A DNA stretch of 64,000 bases from Branchiostoma belcheri (GCF_001625305.1 NW_017804243.1:962288-1026287), one strand, 5' to 3'. Positions 12,319-24,839 are shown, counted from the first letter of the stretch. A program made the numbers and translations. Notes: generated by a model not told the origin, from the letters alone.

Positions 12319-13650
12319 TAATCTCTACCAATATCTCAAAGACATGGCATGGTGGATACAGAATCAGTTTTGAAGACCGTCCGAAAAAAGCATCGTTGCC
12401 AGAATTTGCCACTGAAAGCTACCAACAACAACATCTATAGTTTCAGCACCTAGGAAAGGAACAGGTTCAAAGAAGACATTGACTTTACCCCCAGGCGCTT
12501 ATTCAAAAGGTATCAATATTAAAGGAATGATGTATTACATTGCGTCATCCTGATCGCTGCTTCTAATTTTCAGACTAATTGTGCTCCCATAGGTGCTCAT
12601 TAGGGCACAGCGTTCTTAAGCGGGATTAAAACGAGATCTGCGAAATCCGTTACCATTATTGTCAGCGACAGGCGACTATTTTGCATTGCCAAACGAGCTG
12701 TCGGTAGGGTCCACGGAAACTATTTTCTAAATCCCAACTACACGTAGTTTTCAGGAAAGTGATGAAAGACCTCGGTACTGCGTGAGGGACGTAAGACATT
12801 ACGTGGAGAGATGTTGCCAAGGGGGATTGGAGTTAAAGATCCTTATCGCCGCCTGCTCCCTCAGGGTTTGCTTAGCTAGCTTCATAAGGCGTTGGTTTTC
12901 GTCACCTACCTGTGATTATCCCCGGAGAGAAGATCAGATCAACTATCTGCAATCGGATTGGTCCGGATTTTTCGGGCCTGTTTTGGAGGGGTCAAAGGTC
13001 AGTGTGAACATGAGTATCAAAAGGCGTGAAATCGTAATGATGTTAGTGATTTGCAAAGCGGGCAAAAGGCGTCGATGGTCAACAGAAAATTGTGAATTAT
13101 GTTAATAAAATGGTCCCCGAGGGCGGGCGTAATGGCGTTTCCTGGGCAATTACAGTTCCCAGGCGAGCAACTTTTCCTCCGCAAATGTGGCCAATTCAGT
13201 TCTTCAATCGTCCCATCTCTCTGTCAATCACGACACAGCATGGGACAGCATAGGTGTGCGTTTTTAGTGATCTAGGACAACCCAATAACTTTATTTGGCG
13301 TAATTCGTCAACCTGCTGGCGCTGCCCTAAACGCCAGCCGGCCCAGGGGCCTGTGCGGCAAACGATCGATAGTCTTTACGCCTGGATGAAGGCACCTGAT
13401 ACGACAAAATGGAGCAGGCGTCGTGCCGAATCAGGTGGGAGAATGGCGGCGGGGGGCACTGTCCATAAAAACATCACACAAACACCACGGACAGAAATAT
13501 ACGTGCCTTATCAAATCACTTTACCTGATCTTTTCTCTCCTGGAGACCGTTATTTAGGACGGCGATTCAAGGACGGGAAGGGAAAAAAGAAAATATGTGG
13601 TAATAGTTGACGCCTGTTACTGTCGATAAAGGAAGTTTACGCCACCAGTC
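12319..13650. other. Single-copy block, candidate regulatory DNA, no proven exon
   Basis: This is non-repetitive, moderately G+C-rich sequence. Around 12540-12720 it holds homeodomain-like words (CTAATTG, GGGATTAAAACG). A 118-codon frame at 13254-13610 has no recognisable product, so I do not call it a gene. Confidence 0.35.
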
Positions 13651-15039
13651 GGTAGCGGCAACAAATTACGTCGTGCGAATTACCACGCTTTCCTGTACTG
13701 TAGCCTAACATGTAGGGGGAGATACAATCTCACACAAGGCGCCGAGGTACAACATGAATGTGGCAGCGTTTCTTTTGCGTGATCGTTAAAAATATGAGAG
13801 GGCACCCGTGTTAGTAGTACACAGGCGGCCGTTGCACGGATCCTGACTGCCGAATTTCGTGTGGTAGATAGTTGTGTAAAAATTTGATGAGGGCCTATCA
13901 CGGCAGTTGGGCTAGCCGGGCGCAGTTTAAAATTCATACAACAATAGGGAGTGCCATCACATTTGCCGAGACGACTTACGCTTCGGCGACTTACTCCTTG
14001 CAGCGTGAAGGGAAAATGCAGGATGGAACGTGACAATTACTGTTGCCTTGATAATCGACATGTTACAGCTGCTGAGAACCACTCATTGCACACAAAATAT
14101 GCAGAAAATTCCGGCAAGGGGATCAAAATTCCCAAGAAGCATACAGTTCAACAACTACTTACCCTGCGGCGAGACTCCTGCTATATACATGAAAAGGTCT
14201 GTGATTTGTAACATTCGGGCATAAACACAGCTTTATATATACCGATGGCATTACTGGTAGAGGGGGGGGGGCTCATGGTGAATACATGTGTATGTCATCA
14301 TATTCAGGCAATGAATACGTACATATTATGGCAACAATTTCGCATAAGCCCTTGTTTTATTTCAATAATTTACTGCTTCTGCATTGAATGAAAACGCACT
14401 TACCTTTCCCGGTCCTCTCACCCCAACAAATCATGCACGCACTGCCTATCCGTGAATATGTGAAGAAAGCCCACACTAACACTCACACGATGTCAGGTGA
14501 TTGGCATAGCGAGTCCCCGGGAAGCCGATTGCAGATAGCAGGCTGCTGTAAAATCCCACAGTGAAGATACGTCCCTGTGGTGTTCGTTAGCCTGTCGGAA
14601 TCGGGGTACAGGAGTATAAGTACGGAGTCAGTTAGGGTCGTAGGCTACGCTGAGAAGAGACAGTGTTGTGAATAACCGCACACCGTCGTTGGCAGTCTCT
14701 CTGCAGTGCTAAGACTGTGTGTGTGCGTCCGTGCCAGGGGTCCCTTGTGGTGATGATACGTCCCGTCTGGAGAGTAGGCCGTTACCTTGGCGTGTGAGTC
14801 GCCTCCGGTGTATACGTGCCGTCACCTAGCGTGCTAAGATACGTACGCCTGAAGGGCCCAGGAAGGAAGGAAGGGGTATACGTGATCAGTACAGCGTGTG
14901 CACGGTATCTACACACACCCCGTGCAGAGGTCGTGATTTTCACTGCTACAAACCAAATACTCCTCTCTGTCTCCCTCTCACTCACTTTTCTAGTATGACA
15001 CTTCGGTTGCAAATGAGGTAATTCGGTATTCAATTATCG
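13651..15039. other. No gene proven
   Basis: Includes a G11 run near 14262. A long pyrimidine tract at about 14958-14992 ends in TTTTCTAG and is followed 24 nt later by GTAATT. This resembles a tiny exon, but nothing else supports it. Confidence 0.35.
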
Positions 15040-15490
15040 TCTGATCCAGAAACAATCCGCGACGATCCGAGAAGGGAGCTGCCGGCAGCCTGGTTTAAAT
15101 CCCGCTGGTTGGTGTCGCCCTCTGGGGTCGCTCCCCCGGAGACGGCGGGTCGGGGAAAAACCGACCCTGCGAAATGGCAGCAAATTCCAGCGCTGGAAGG
15201 AGTCGGGCGCCGGCGCTGTGGCTATGCTGTGCTAACCCGGCGGGTTTTGTGGCCTGCAAAATAGAAACCTTCTTGGCACCCGATCAGCACCGGCCAAACT
15301 ACCTGCTGTCGCCGCGAGCTGCTACACGCCGAGTGCGTAAGAAGGATCGGCTGGGAGTGAGTCAATGGTGAAAGCGCCCCCGCGTCGTCAGGGTGAACCC
15401 ACTTCCACCGCACCGCTCTCCAAAACGCGTTCTGCGCTCAGCAACTGGGCACAGCTTATTGAGCGCGCACGGGCTGGGCTACAGGTAGTC
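15040..15490. other. CpG-rich single-copy block
   Basis: This is the densest run of CpG outside the SNW1 promoter (for example around 15062-15230). It contains an ATG in fair context at 15174 opening 65 codons (MAANSSAGRSRAPALW). It might be a promoter or first exon of an unannotated gene, or a CpG-rich regulatory block. The product is unrecognised. Confidence 0.35.
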
Positions 15491-15710
15491 CATTAATAAC
15501 GCATTACAGATCGTTAGTTGTAAAAGTTGAAGTGCAATTAAAATTATGATAAATCAAGTCGTAGAGGGTGGTGGCATTTATAATCCATTTTTCATCCTGT
15601 CTGCCCCCGGAGTTATTATAATGTCAATGGACGATAATATATGGATGGCGGGAGTTCGCGGTTTTCACTTGGCTCCCGGGGGCAACCGGCCCGCCGTACC
15701 ACGCCAAGTC

Positions 15711-16395
15711 AACGGTGAAGAATTTAGGGAGGGTATTAGTCTTGTGTCGGATTAAATAACAAGTGATACTGTATATTATAAATACAGAAATGAAGGTGTT
15801 TACGGAATGGGGATAGCAGAGTTAAATCAGAGAAAACTCAGCACCATGGACAGAGCCTTCCGAAAGGTGAACTGAACGGTGAAGAATTTGGGGAGGGTAT
15901 TAGGTATGTGTCGGATTGAATATCAAGTCATACTGTATATGATAAATACAGAAATGAAAGTGGGTACGTAATAGGGATGGGGGACAGCAGAGTTAGAAAA
16001 ACAGTAGAGAAGTCAGCACCGTGGACAGAGCCTTCGGAAATGTGAACTGAACGGTGAAGAATTTAGGGAGGGTATTAGTTATGAGTCGGTTGAAATATCA
16101 AATAACACTGTATATGATAAAATACAGAACTGAAGGTATTTACGTTATAGGGATGGGGTAAGCAGAGTTAGAAAAGCAGTAGAGAAGTCAGCACCGTGGA
16201 CAGAGCCTTCGGAAATGTGAACTGAACGGTGAAGAATTTGGGGAGGGTATTAATTTAGTTATGTGTCGGTTGAAATATCAAATCACACTGTATGTGATAA
16301 ATACAGAAACGAAGTTGGATACCTAATAGGGACGTGAGATAGAAGAGCTAGCAAAACAGTAGGAAAGTCAGCACCGTGGACGGAGCCTTCGGACC
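15711..16395. repeat. Tandem repeat, four units of about 164-175 bp
   Basis: Units begin AACGGTGAAGAATTT at 15711, 15875, 16050 and 16225. Each continues with GGGAGGGTATTA, 'tgtgtcggattgaaatatcaa', 'cactgtatatgataaatacag', and GTCAGCACCGTGGACAGAGC. The last unit ends at 'gacggagccttcgga'. Confidence 0.92.
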
Positions 16396-16744
16396 ACGCC
16401 CTGACAAACGACACTTGATTTAGCGTTAATTCCACTGCGGCCTGTTACTGACTGGTAAAAGCCACCATACGTTATTGTTACAGCCGGTGGCCAGCCTCAA
16501 GTGATTCTTCCATCCATCCATCACCGCGGAGCAGGGTGGTTAAGACAGCCGGAATATGGCGAGATTGGCGTCGGGGAGCTGCGTCCACTTTCCCCGGGTT
16601 GCTGCTCTGCCACTTCACTCATAACGCAATTTCACGGTTCCCTGCCCCCCTCTTCCGGAACCGCCACACTCTCTCCAGGGGACCCCTCCATTACTTTGTA
16701 ACTAGACATCACTTATGCACGAGACTTTATTGACACGGGGGTTT
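16396..16744. other. No gene seen
   Basis: Short overlapping frames with no recognisable product. Confidence 0.45.
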
Positions 16745-16749
16745 CTCAG

Positions 16750-17013
16750 ACCAACTCTGGGCGCTAAGTCCTCAAAATGGGCGGAACTAGTCCAGCTAAC
16801 TGTAGGGTACAGGAAACAGGACAACAAGGACTTCTCTTACCTCTTTTTATTCAATACACCCGGGGATTTTTCTTGAGGTTGTTTTGGACCGAGTCTGGGC
16901 GCAAAGTCCTCAAAATGGGCGGAACTAGTCCAGCAAACCGTGGGATACAGGAAGCAGGACAACGAGGTCTTTTCCTACCTCTATAATTCAAGGACACCAG
17001 GGGATTTTTCTTG
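16750..17013. repeat. Tandem duplication, about 135-bp unit
   Basis: 'gggcgctaagtcctcaaaat' (about 16758) is repeated as 'gggcgcaaagtcctcaaaat' (about 16898). Both are followed by GGGCGGAACTAGTCCAGC, 'acaggaa.caggacaa' and GGGGATTTTTCTTGAG. Confidence 0.9.
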
Positions 17014-17689
17014 AGAGTGGAAGAGAGTGATAAAACAGGAGCCCAAGGCCAAGAGAAGCGAGCTTGAAATCGCTAATCCGCCGAATTTTCCTTCCACAAA
17101 CTTATTTTAAAAAAATCAAAGAATAGCCGTCTTGTGTAGCTAGCTAGCATCCCTTCCCTGATATAATGCACGGAGGGTGTGTGCGCTGTGAATGAGCAAG
17201 ATATATATAGTGACAAGCGTTTACCTAAAACTGTTAATTATTGGGAATTTAAGACGCCGATCGGCACCTGAGGGGAACCGGTAGAATGTGCACACACACA
17301 CCCGCAGGCAGGGAGACGAACTAGCGAGACTCATCAGCATGCCCCGTGGAGACGCCCAACACTTTGACATTTATTGGCCAGGCGATGCTCAATTTCCACA
17401 TTGCTGTTCACTTCACTTCTTTTTCATAACGCCTGGCAGCTACGCTCCAGTGCTCCGGCCCGCCAAAATTATAGACGGCGTCCTCAATGTACTCGCATGT
17501 TCATCGGAACTACCATCGACCTTTCCTGTATCACCGATATTAGCTTTATCGGGTGCGAAACCTTCAACAACATCTGAAGAGAGAGGCCTATGGCTCATAT
17601 ACAAAGTAAACAGCTTGGGCAATGTCGTCATGCATGTACACGTGTATCAGTGTTATGTTTTATGTTAAAAAATGTGTTCAGCTTAGTTT
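17014..17689. other. No gene seen
   Basis: Single-copy-looking sequence. The overlapping frames at 17288-17668 are unrecognised and lack splice context. Confidence 0.45.
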
Positions 17690-17870
17690 TTGCCCCCTTT
17701 CTTCTTCTTCCGTTCCAAAAAAATAAGCTGCAAATGACTTGGACCAGGAGGCTGTCACTGTCGTAACTAGTGCTGTAGCAGACACCATGTGGTGTTGAAT
17801 TACATGATGTAGCAAGTGGCAGGACAGGCTTGAGGGGCTAGTCAATGAGTGAATAAAGTAACAACCAAAC
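17690..17870 (+). mobile_element. GTAGCAGACACC interspersed repeat, copy 1
   Basis: Shares 'gctgtagcagacaccatgtgg' followed by 'gttgaattacatgatgtagcaagtggcagga' with copies near 18340-18520 and 28390-28500 (+ strand) and near 46190, 48100 and 53990 (- strand). Non-coding and about 180-290 bp. I cannot assign it to a superfamily. Confidence 0.7.
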
Positions 17871-18339
17871 AATGCACGAGACGGACGAGGGCATTATTTT
17901 TCTTTTGCCTTTTAAGGCACTAAGCACGAAATGCCACTGGAAGACAATGCGACAACATGAAATAACGTTCGTAGGTAGGAATTACATGGCCTGGATTCCT
18001 GAAAGTTACCGCAAACAAAGAATGAATCTGCTTGAGCCGCAGTCCGGGACTACATGTCTGTAGTATATTGCCACCGCACAGTATTTGAGCAGGTCGAAAG
18101 ATCGGGTGAAGCCTCAAAGGACAGGGGATTATGCAGGGATCGGCGCGGAATCATCCTCATAAAGTGTAGGCCAACAACTTTGCGAAAACATTCAACACCT
18201 GGTAGAGCACCTGTGTCTACAGATCTACAGTTACCTGCTGGTTACGGTGATCGCTTTGTTGAAACAGGTGGACATCTGAATGCACCTGTCAAGCCTTATC
18301 TGCAATAGCTGGTGTGTTAGGGTTCTACTCGCCATGTTT

Positions 18340-18520
18340 GGTTTAATATCATGTTTAGAATTAGAAGGAAAGTATTGTTTTTGTTCCCCTAAAGATCTGG
18401 ACCTGATGGCTGTCACCATGGAGACTGGTGCTGTAGCAGACACCATGCGGATTAAATTATGTAGCAAGTGGCGGTTCGAACAGATTTAAGGGTCTGGTCA
18501 CCATATACATGAATGTGTTT
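18340..18520 (+). mobile_element. GTAGCAGACACC interspersed repeat, copy 2
   Basis: Contains CTGTAGCAGACACCATG, 'attatgtagcaagtggcgg' and 'gggtctggtcaccatatacatgaa', as in the other copies. Confidence 0.7.
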
Positions 18521-18644
18521 TATGAATAAACGGAGCAGTAGTTTTTTGGGCTAGACTGTGTGTAGCTAAACATGATGTACTTGCTTTGCAAATGTTTTTT
18601 TTTTAAACCGAATTTAACGTCATTTTTCCCCAACCGGGGGTTAG

Positions 18645-18903
18645 ACGTGCTTGCACCAAGTACAAGTCTTTTTTTTTGAAGCAGGATTTTTACGGCTGGA
18701 TGCTCTTCCTAACGCCAACCCAAACCCTAGTAGGGCCCAGGATCCCTCTAAACTGAGGGGGGAAATGCGTGTTAAGTGCCTTTCCCAAGGGCACAACGTC
18801 TGGGTTTATGTCCGGACATGTCTGGGTCCAACCCTGGGGATTGAACCTGGGTCTTCTTGCTTGACAGTCGGACGCTCTATCCACTACACCACACAGACGC
18901 CAC
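18645..18903 (-). mobile_element. tRNA-headed SINE (type A)
   Basis: On the minus strand the head reads GGTGTAGTGGATAGAGCGTC (A-box-like), then the exact pol III B box GGTTCAATCCC (complement of 18837-18847). The body carries GGGAAAGGCACTTAACAC, and the tail CATCCAGCCGTAAAAATCC is followed by a T/A-rich run. The A box to B box spacing fits a tRNA-derived promoter. It is not a functional tRNA, because no acceptor stem closes. Confidence 0.82.
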
Positions 18904-18905
18904 TT

Positions 18906-20214
18906 TGTTACAAATGTTACTTTTCTTTTTTACTACATGTAGTTCTAATTGTTTCGTATGGTTTACATTTGTTAGGGTCACAACTACTAAGGGATGGGCT
19001 CTTATTGGTTTAATTCATTTTTAGTGATAATCTTTTGAGTGTGCCTAAGAAGACAAAGTAACTCTAGTGGTCCTCCGCACACATTGGATCACCTTAGTTG
19101 CCATCTCTTGATTTATGATAGCTGCCATTAAATATGGAGCATTAAATGCAAGACGATCTTATCTGTTTAACAGCCATGTAGGTGTTAATGTGTGCACATT
19201 ATAATCTCAATCTCACTGTGTAGCACGTCTAAGTTATAATTTGTGATTATTGGCATTTCACAAATAGTCACTTTTCTCAAATCAAAATGGGCACGTCATT
19301 GCGAATTCCTGCTTTAAAAATTGGCGTGTCAAACGATAATGTCTATATGGGTCAACGGTGTCACCATTCGCAATCAAAGTGTCATGTAGTACAAATACTA
19401 AGCAATTTTGATACAAAGTAACCATGGTGTTATCAACACTAATAATACAAGTGGTGTTCAAGAAATATTGTTATGACCCAGAAAACTGTGGCTCATGTTT
19501 GAGATATCATCTGGTATACAAAAATATGCAGGTTGCATGCCGCACAATTCACTGCAAATGACTAAGGAAGTGGATCTTAATGGAAAGGAGGATAACAGTT
19601 TATTGCTGATATATTCAGGACATTATAGGTAGTTAGATGGGTGTTTGGCACCTGGCCAGGTACATGTACTCCCCCCACTGTGCTAACAAAGCGGTTGACT
19701 CATTCGTTAGGACAGGGAGAACAGAGGATATGCAACAACACAACATCTGCTGAAGCTAATCATAGGTCATGTCCACTGTGAGGCGATGCTGCTAGAACCA
19801 CACAGGGTAGTTTGCCATACCACAGCACTGCTCCAACTGTATCCTGGTGACCACTAACATTTATACATTGACTGGAGACAACCAAATGTCTTTAGCAAAG
19901 ACATTTTCAAATCATAATGTTCCTATTTCACAAAGTAAGAAACTCTTGGATTTGAGGAAACTTAAAATTTGTAAATTGTAATCATGAATCAACTGGCTGT
20001 ATGTTTTAACTTAGTAACTTACTATTTGCATGTTCCTCCTCTGTATTTCTCCAAGGTTTGTCCTTTATCATTAGCTAATTGCTAGTTGGGCTGCCTTGGC
20101 TGTACATTTAGTAAAACAAATAAATACAATGTACGAGTAAAAATGCTTCTAAAAACACCACCCATGTCAACACACCCAGTGAATGAAACTTACATCTTTC
20201 ATACTTAATGTAGT
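18906..20214. other. No gene seen
   Basis: AT-rich intergenic sequence with no recognised feature. Confidence 0.5.
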
Positions 20215-20500
20215 GTGTATAGTCCAGTGGTAAATGACGAATTCTGGACCAAGAGGTTGGGAGTTTGAATTCCAGCTGTTGTTGCTCACCCTGCAGGCAT
20301 GCTACTGGAAAGGGTCGCAGTCCTTATAGGACGGTATGTTAAGCCAAGATCCACTGTTGACTGTGCTTGTCGAAAAGAGCTAAGGGAATGTCCCCAGTAC
20401 AATGAACCTGTAAATACTGTAAAATCTCTGTCACGACCAGTGGAAGAATAGCTCTTCAGCAAGCTAAAATTGGATCGACATCACTTTCTTGTACTTTCCA
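20215..20500 (+). mobile_element. SINE (type B) with tRNA-like head
   Basis: The head 'tagtccagtggtaaatgac' and B-box-like GAGTTTGAATTCC are followed by a body with AAAAGAGCTAAGGGAATGTC, GTACAATGAACCTGTAAATA, CACGACCAG and 'agctaaaattggatcgacatcactttc'. A 5'-truncated copy of the same body lies inverted at 58754-58945. Confidence 0.7.
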
Positions 20501-20504
20501 AGTG

Positions 20505-21010
20505 GAGTATGACTCAAGGGTAACTAGCACTGTGTCAACACAGGACATCACTGCACAAGCCCTAAGAATGACCCTTTCTAGCCTCTTCAGATGTCTAATT
20601 TCAATGGATCAAGATTGCCCAAACCTCCCACACCGTATATTACAGATATGCACTAAGTGATTTGCCTCAAGTGCCTTGCTGCAGAGGTTACTACTGCTAG
20701 GACAGGCTTGTAGCACCTTTTTACCACTCCATAGCCATAGGTTAACAATGTGGACTCTTGGGGTTCTTACGGTACTACTATCGCTAAGCTCTTGCTGTGA
20801 AATGTACTGACTCGATACTTCTTTTCTTGAAATATATCAGAGATAGTATCTCCTTTCTTACTTCCCTGAGATAAATTTAGCAGGGAGTGCTCTCACAGGT
20901 GCACTGAGGGGTTTGACATAATGCAAATTTTAGTGTTGTCAACGTACATCACTATATTGCATTAAGTGTTGTACAGTGGACCCAGAATTCATCCTTGTGG
21001 CACCCTAGAT
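20505..21010 (-). pseudogene. Decayed LINE reverse transcriptase fragment
   Basis: On the minus strand, translation near 21005-20945 gives RVPQG*ILGPL, a broken form of the reverse transcriptase motif (G/R)VPQGSxLGP. About 20 codons later MYVDNTKI replaces the catalytic (F/Y)xDD box. Further on, around 20620-20540, is a stretch reading IEIRHLKRLERVILRAC, similar to the C-terminal helix region of LINE polymerases. Stops and deletions abound, so the copy is dead. Assignment to a CR1/Jockey-like clade is inference. Confidence 0.6.
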
Positions 21011-21668
21011 TGGACATGAGGCTGTCAGCAGACATCTGCAAGTGTTCAATTACTGTAACAATTTAAAATTGTGTGTTGTCAAAAAAAGAATAAACAGAGA
21101 CATTACTATTCCAGAGCACTACAAAAGTAGGTCTCCTTTTCAATCCACCACATGGAGTGCCTGCCCCTGCCCACCCCCTTTTCACTCCACTTATATCTAA
21201 CTTTAGAACCGCTCCCCTTTCTGACCACTACATGTCTCTTTATTGACAAATGATTTCTCAGTCCCGTGTCTCGACATCAAACTTGCTCATGAACTATATC
21301 CGTATTAACTCCCTTTGTCCCTCATTGAATTGCCACTCATTCACTCAAAATTGCCTCGTGCCCTCTGTGATGTCTTCATTTTCCACTTGCCCCCTCCCTG
21401 GCCAATCTCCAACCCCTCGACTACGTTGCGTTGCCTGCACTACTTGTTCAATTCCATCCAATGACTACCAATCACCCATTACCATTTACTCGTTGCCCTC
21501 TTGAACCGAGAACTATTCACCCCCAAAATTGACCAATGCCATCTCGGCTACTGGTAGTAAGAACGACCTTCCAGGGCTGCCATCTTCCCCAAGGTCTTTA
21601 CCATTGCACCTCACCCCCAACCCCACCCCACAACTACATGTATGGCCTACTGAGTTAACAATCTACTA
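21011..21668. other. No gene seen
   Basis: C-rich on the + strand from 21130 to 21640 (CCCCTxxCC-type wording). The frames at 21250-21504 and 21529-21756 are compositional. Confidence 0.4.
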
Positions 21669-21856
21669 TACAGCCAAACCTGCTAAAGAAGGCCACCCAA
21701 GGGACCGAGGTAATATGGCCCTCTGGACAGGTGGCCTTCTTGAGCAGGTTCCTTGAAATTTGCACCTATGGCAAAAAATTTGGGTCCAGGAAAAGGTGGT
21801 TGCTTTGGGCTAAATGGCTGGCTTCAAGAGGTGGCCACTGGGCAGGTTTAACTGTA
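21669..21856. mobile_element. TACAG-ended foldback MITE
   Basis: The left end TACAGCCAAACCTGC is mirrored by the right end GCAGGTTTAACTGTA. Internally AAGAAGGCCACC is mirrored by GGTGGCCTTCTT. TA at both edges suggests a Tc1/mariner-type target. Confidence 0.7.
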
Positions 21857-22886
21857 TGTGAAACAATATTCACATCCAAAAATACATGGGAACAATAGTA
21901 ATTGGCTAAAGACACTGGGAGGTTTTATCTGGGCACCTGTTATCATTAGTGATGAATCTTACATGTAGCTGCAGTCTGACAAAATGATTGATGTTCATAT
22001 CATTCTCACCACTAAACATCATTAAGGGGAGGGCACTCAATGATGCAATTAACTAATATGTTATTTTCTATGCTAAATTTTTCTCAAGTACTGATGTGTG
22101 TCCAAAACACACAACTTTGGTTGTGAAGATGACATGGGATCTTTGTAGTTTACAATTTTTTGCACCGTCCTGTAAGTTGAATATTCTATTGGAAAAATTC
22201 AACAGCCAAGAATGTTTAAGGTTCCAATCACTCAGACCACACCCTTTCCACGTAATCTTACACAGCGACTATAAGACCTTGGCTGAAAATTAGACCGGAA
22301 GGTTGACGATTCTCTTCCAGCTGTTTTTCTTGAAGATATTCCTGATTCCTTCGTCTGCCCCGTGTGCTCCGCAGTCGACCGTCCGGCCCCGGCCATGTGG
22401 CGGATCATGCAAGAAAGGGCGCTATGTTACATGGACATCACTGCTTGATTACTAATAGCCCTACAATAACCTGATAATTGGCAATCAATCACTTAAACCG
22501 TGAGCAATGCATCACGGCTAAATTACTGGCGGCTGAATTGATTTCCACCTTAACCATGCGGGAGGGGAATTGGTTTTCCAGGTGTGCGGGGTCATCTTTC
22601 TTCATTTCCGGCAAAGGGGATCCTCTTTCTTCCATTCAAGCCTGTAATATGTGTAAGAGGAGACTATCTTGGCATTGATCTGTGACTACGGGGCCGGACG
22701 CAGTCTCAGCACTTTTACAGCAGGGCACGGATGGATGCCGCCCCGACATATGTCTTGTGAAAAGCAGCAGAAACCTGTCGAAATGGAGCTGGAGCTACAC
22801 TCACAGTCTTATGATACCTTCGTGCATTGTGCTATAAGACTGTACAACAACCTTTGTCTTGAACTACTGCTCTTGCAGAACTACCC
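21857..22886. other. No gene proven; single-copy block 22380-22800 is an enhancer candidate
   Basis: 22380-22800 is non-repetitive with homeodomain-like words: GATTACTAATAG, CTGATAATTGG, CAATCAATCA and GCTAAATTAC. I see no splice-bounded frame. Confidence 0.35.
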
Positions 22887-23206
22887 CAGGGCTTGAAATC
22901 CATTTTTGGGAACAGGTGCACCGATACACCCAACCTAAAAAATTGGCCAGCACAAGAAATGTTTGGGGTGAACGACGTAAAATAAAATGTCAGAAAAAAA
23001 CTAATTATTTTTTATATCTTTACTCATTCTAAAGAAAAAAACAACTGTTACAACAATTACATTGTTGTACTTTTTTCTGAAACTTAGATGTTTATAATAT
23101 GCTGTATACTACTGTAGCTATAACATCTTTACATAATGTAAACCTAGGAAAATATTTGAAATGAAAAAAAATTGGGTACATAGCTCCAAATTTGTATTTC
23201 GAACCC
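22887..23206. mobile_element. CAGGGCTYGAA element, copy 1
   Basis: The left end CAGGGCTTGAAAT and right end ATTTCGAACCCTA are inverted repeats. The interior (CAGAAAAAAACTAATTA, TTAGATGT, ATATGCTGTATA, 'acatctttacata.tgtaaacct') matches the 52828-53175 copy. The CAGG ends suggest hAT, but a clear 8-bp duplication is lost here. Confidence 0.72.
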
Positions 23207-24678
23207 TACATTCGCTACATATGCCTCTGTACATTACTTGCTTTTGAACATGTTAATTGTACCCCATCCAGGGATAAGGTCCCCCCTGCCTGCACATTGT
23301 ATTTTTGAGCAAAAACATGAGAGCTGTGGGAAAGCAATAATCCTAGGGAGATCGACTCTGGTACGGTAAAAAAATTCCTCAGCAAATAACATACCACTGC
23401 CTCTGGGGTGTCACTTGAAATGCCAATGATTTATTGCGCACCATATAAAATATACATGCGGCGTCATTGGAGGTGGCATGTTCCTAATACTGTAACAAGT
23501 ACTTGTCAAAAGGTGACTCGGATTCAATGAACTTGAAAGAGTTGCCACCTCCCCTTTGCACAGGGAATACCTATTTTAGCCACTGGGCGATCCTAAATAG
23601 ATTTGCGAGTCATAGCCTTCTCTGAAATGAATCATAGCCTTCTCAGAAGTGAAGAATCTTTCCTGTCGTAGTTGTGCCTTTATTGAATCGAGAGGGAGGA
23701 TGCGTCTATTGTACAACATCATCCCCGTCACACGTGATGTTTTGCGAAGCCACAAATCTTTTGAGTTTTATTCTTCCTGCAACGACATGAAACAAATCAA
23801 CTATTCTCCATCAGTAGTATGGAGTAAATCAACTTAAGAGCTGCCTTCACATTGTATATCTAAGTATCAATTTTATTATAGTACAGACCTAGAATACATG
23901 TGATCTGGGCATGACAAGATTTTTGAAAATACTATAGAGCCATGTATTCAATGTAACGTCTAGGCCTATATTTTCATCTTGTTGCAACTATTAAGTCAGT
24001 TTAGACTGAAAATTAATTTTGAGCTTGACATGTATGCGAGATGACTTGGTCCCTCACCATAATATCATAATTCAGTTTAGAATTTATATCATACATGTGA
24101 ACATTCATACAGTACAGGTTAATTATTTAGTCATTTATGAAGCTAGTAAGCTAGCTACAGTAAGCTAGCTAAAACAAAGACCAAATGGGATAATTCATTC
24201 CTCAACAGTTACTATATTTCACAGTCTACCATTGATTTTTTTTCATTTTGCAAAACCCAAAAGGCTTTCGAATCAACTGTGACTTTACTTTGCATAGAAC
24301 TTTTCCATCACATTTCTGGTAACATCATTCTACACGTGTTGCGTAGATAGAGTTTTTGCGATGGCATTTTTCAAGGCCAGAGCTCTTTGCCGTGCGGGCA
24401 AACTTGGCGATCAGCATACAATCGTGCCTGTGTGTGGAGGAGAGAACCCAATATATCCTAGCGATAGGATCTTAGAAACAACTGTCAAAGTCTATCCATT
24501 ATCAACACCTCTGTGAAGGGAGAGGCAAAGTGCTTTCTGTAAGCAGTGAATGGATGTGTCCATGAAGAATGCATTCTCTCAGCTTTAAAACTGTATGAGC
24601 TGGGGGTAATCAATACAACGATGGCCATCAATATTGAGGGACTGTTCATGAATGGAGAGGTTACAGGTTCTTGCTAAG
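23207..24678. other. No gene seen
   Basis: Single-copy-looking intergenic sequence. 24300-24660 is complex and non-repetitive and leads into the motif cluster at 24679. Confidence 0.45.
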
Positions 24679-24706
24679 ATGCAAATGATGATTAATCATG
24701 TAAATA
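24679..24706. promoter_or_regulatory. Packed POU, homeodomain and Fox-like sites
   Basis: Three words sit within 28 bp: the perfect octamer ATGCAAAT (24679-24686), the palindromic homeodomain site TGATTAATCA (24689-24698) and the forkhead-like TGTAAATA (24699-24706). This is a candidate enhancer core. No function is proven from sequence. Confidence 0.4.
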
Positions 24707-24839
24707 CTAAATGATTGTGCAGCCACAATCATGCATAGGAAGCAAACAAGACGTCATTTGCAAGACTTGAAAATCTGCTTAATTATGCAGGTTAGTACAG
24801 GTAATATTGGAGCTGTGCTGGTAAACCTGCACTTAACTG

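Noticed and set aside
13254..13610. 118-codon + strand frame
   Set aside because: No recognisable domain, no clear start or splice context. Length is within chance for a G+C-rich stretch.
9560..14272. G-runs as quadruplex sites (9567, 10700, 14262)
   Set aside because: Each is a single homopolymer run, not four spaced G tracts.
14958..15022. 24-nt microexon after a long pyrimidine tract
   Set aside because: Acceptor is good, but there is no partner exon or coding context.
17288..17668. 126-codon + strand frame
   Set aside because: Unrecognised, no splice context, overlapped by other frames.
18837..18903. Possible tRNA gene on the minus strand
   Set aside because: A and B boxes are present, but no closed acceptor stem or anticodon arm could be drawn. 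The sequence continues into a SINE body.
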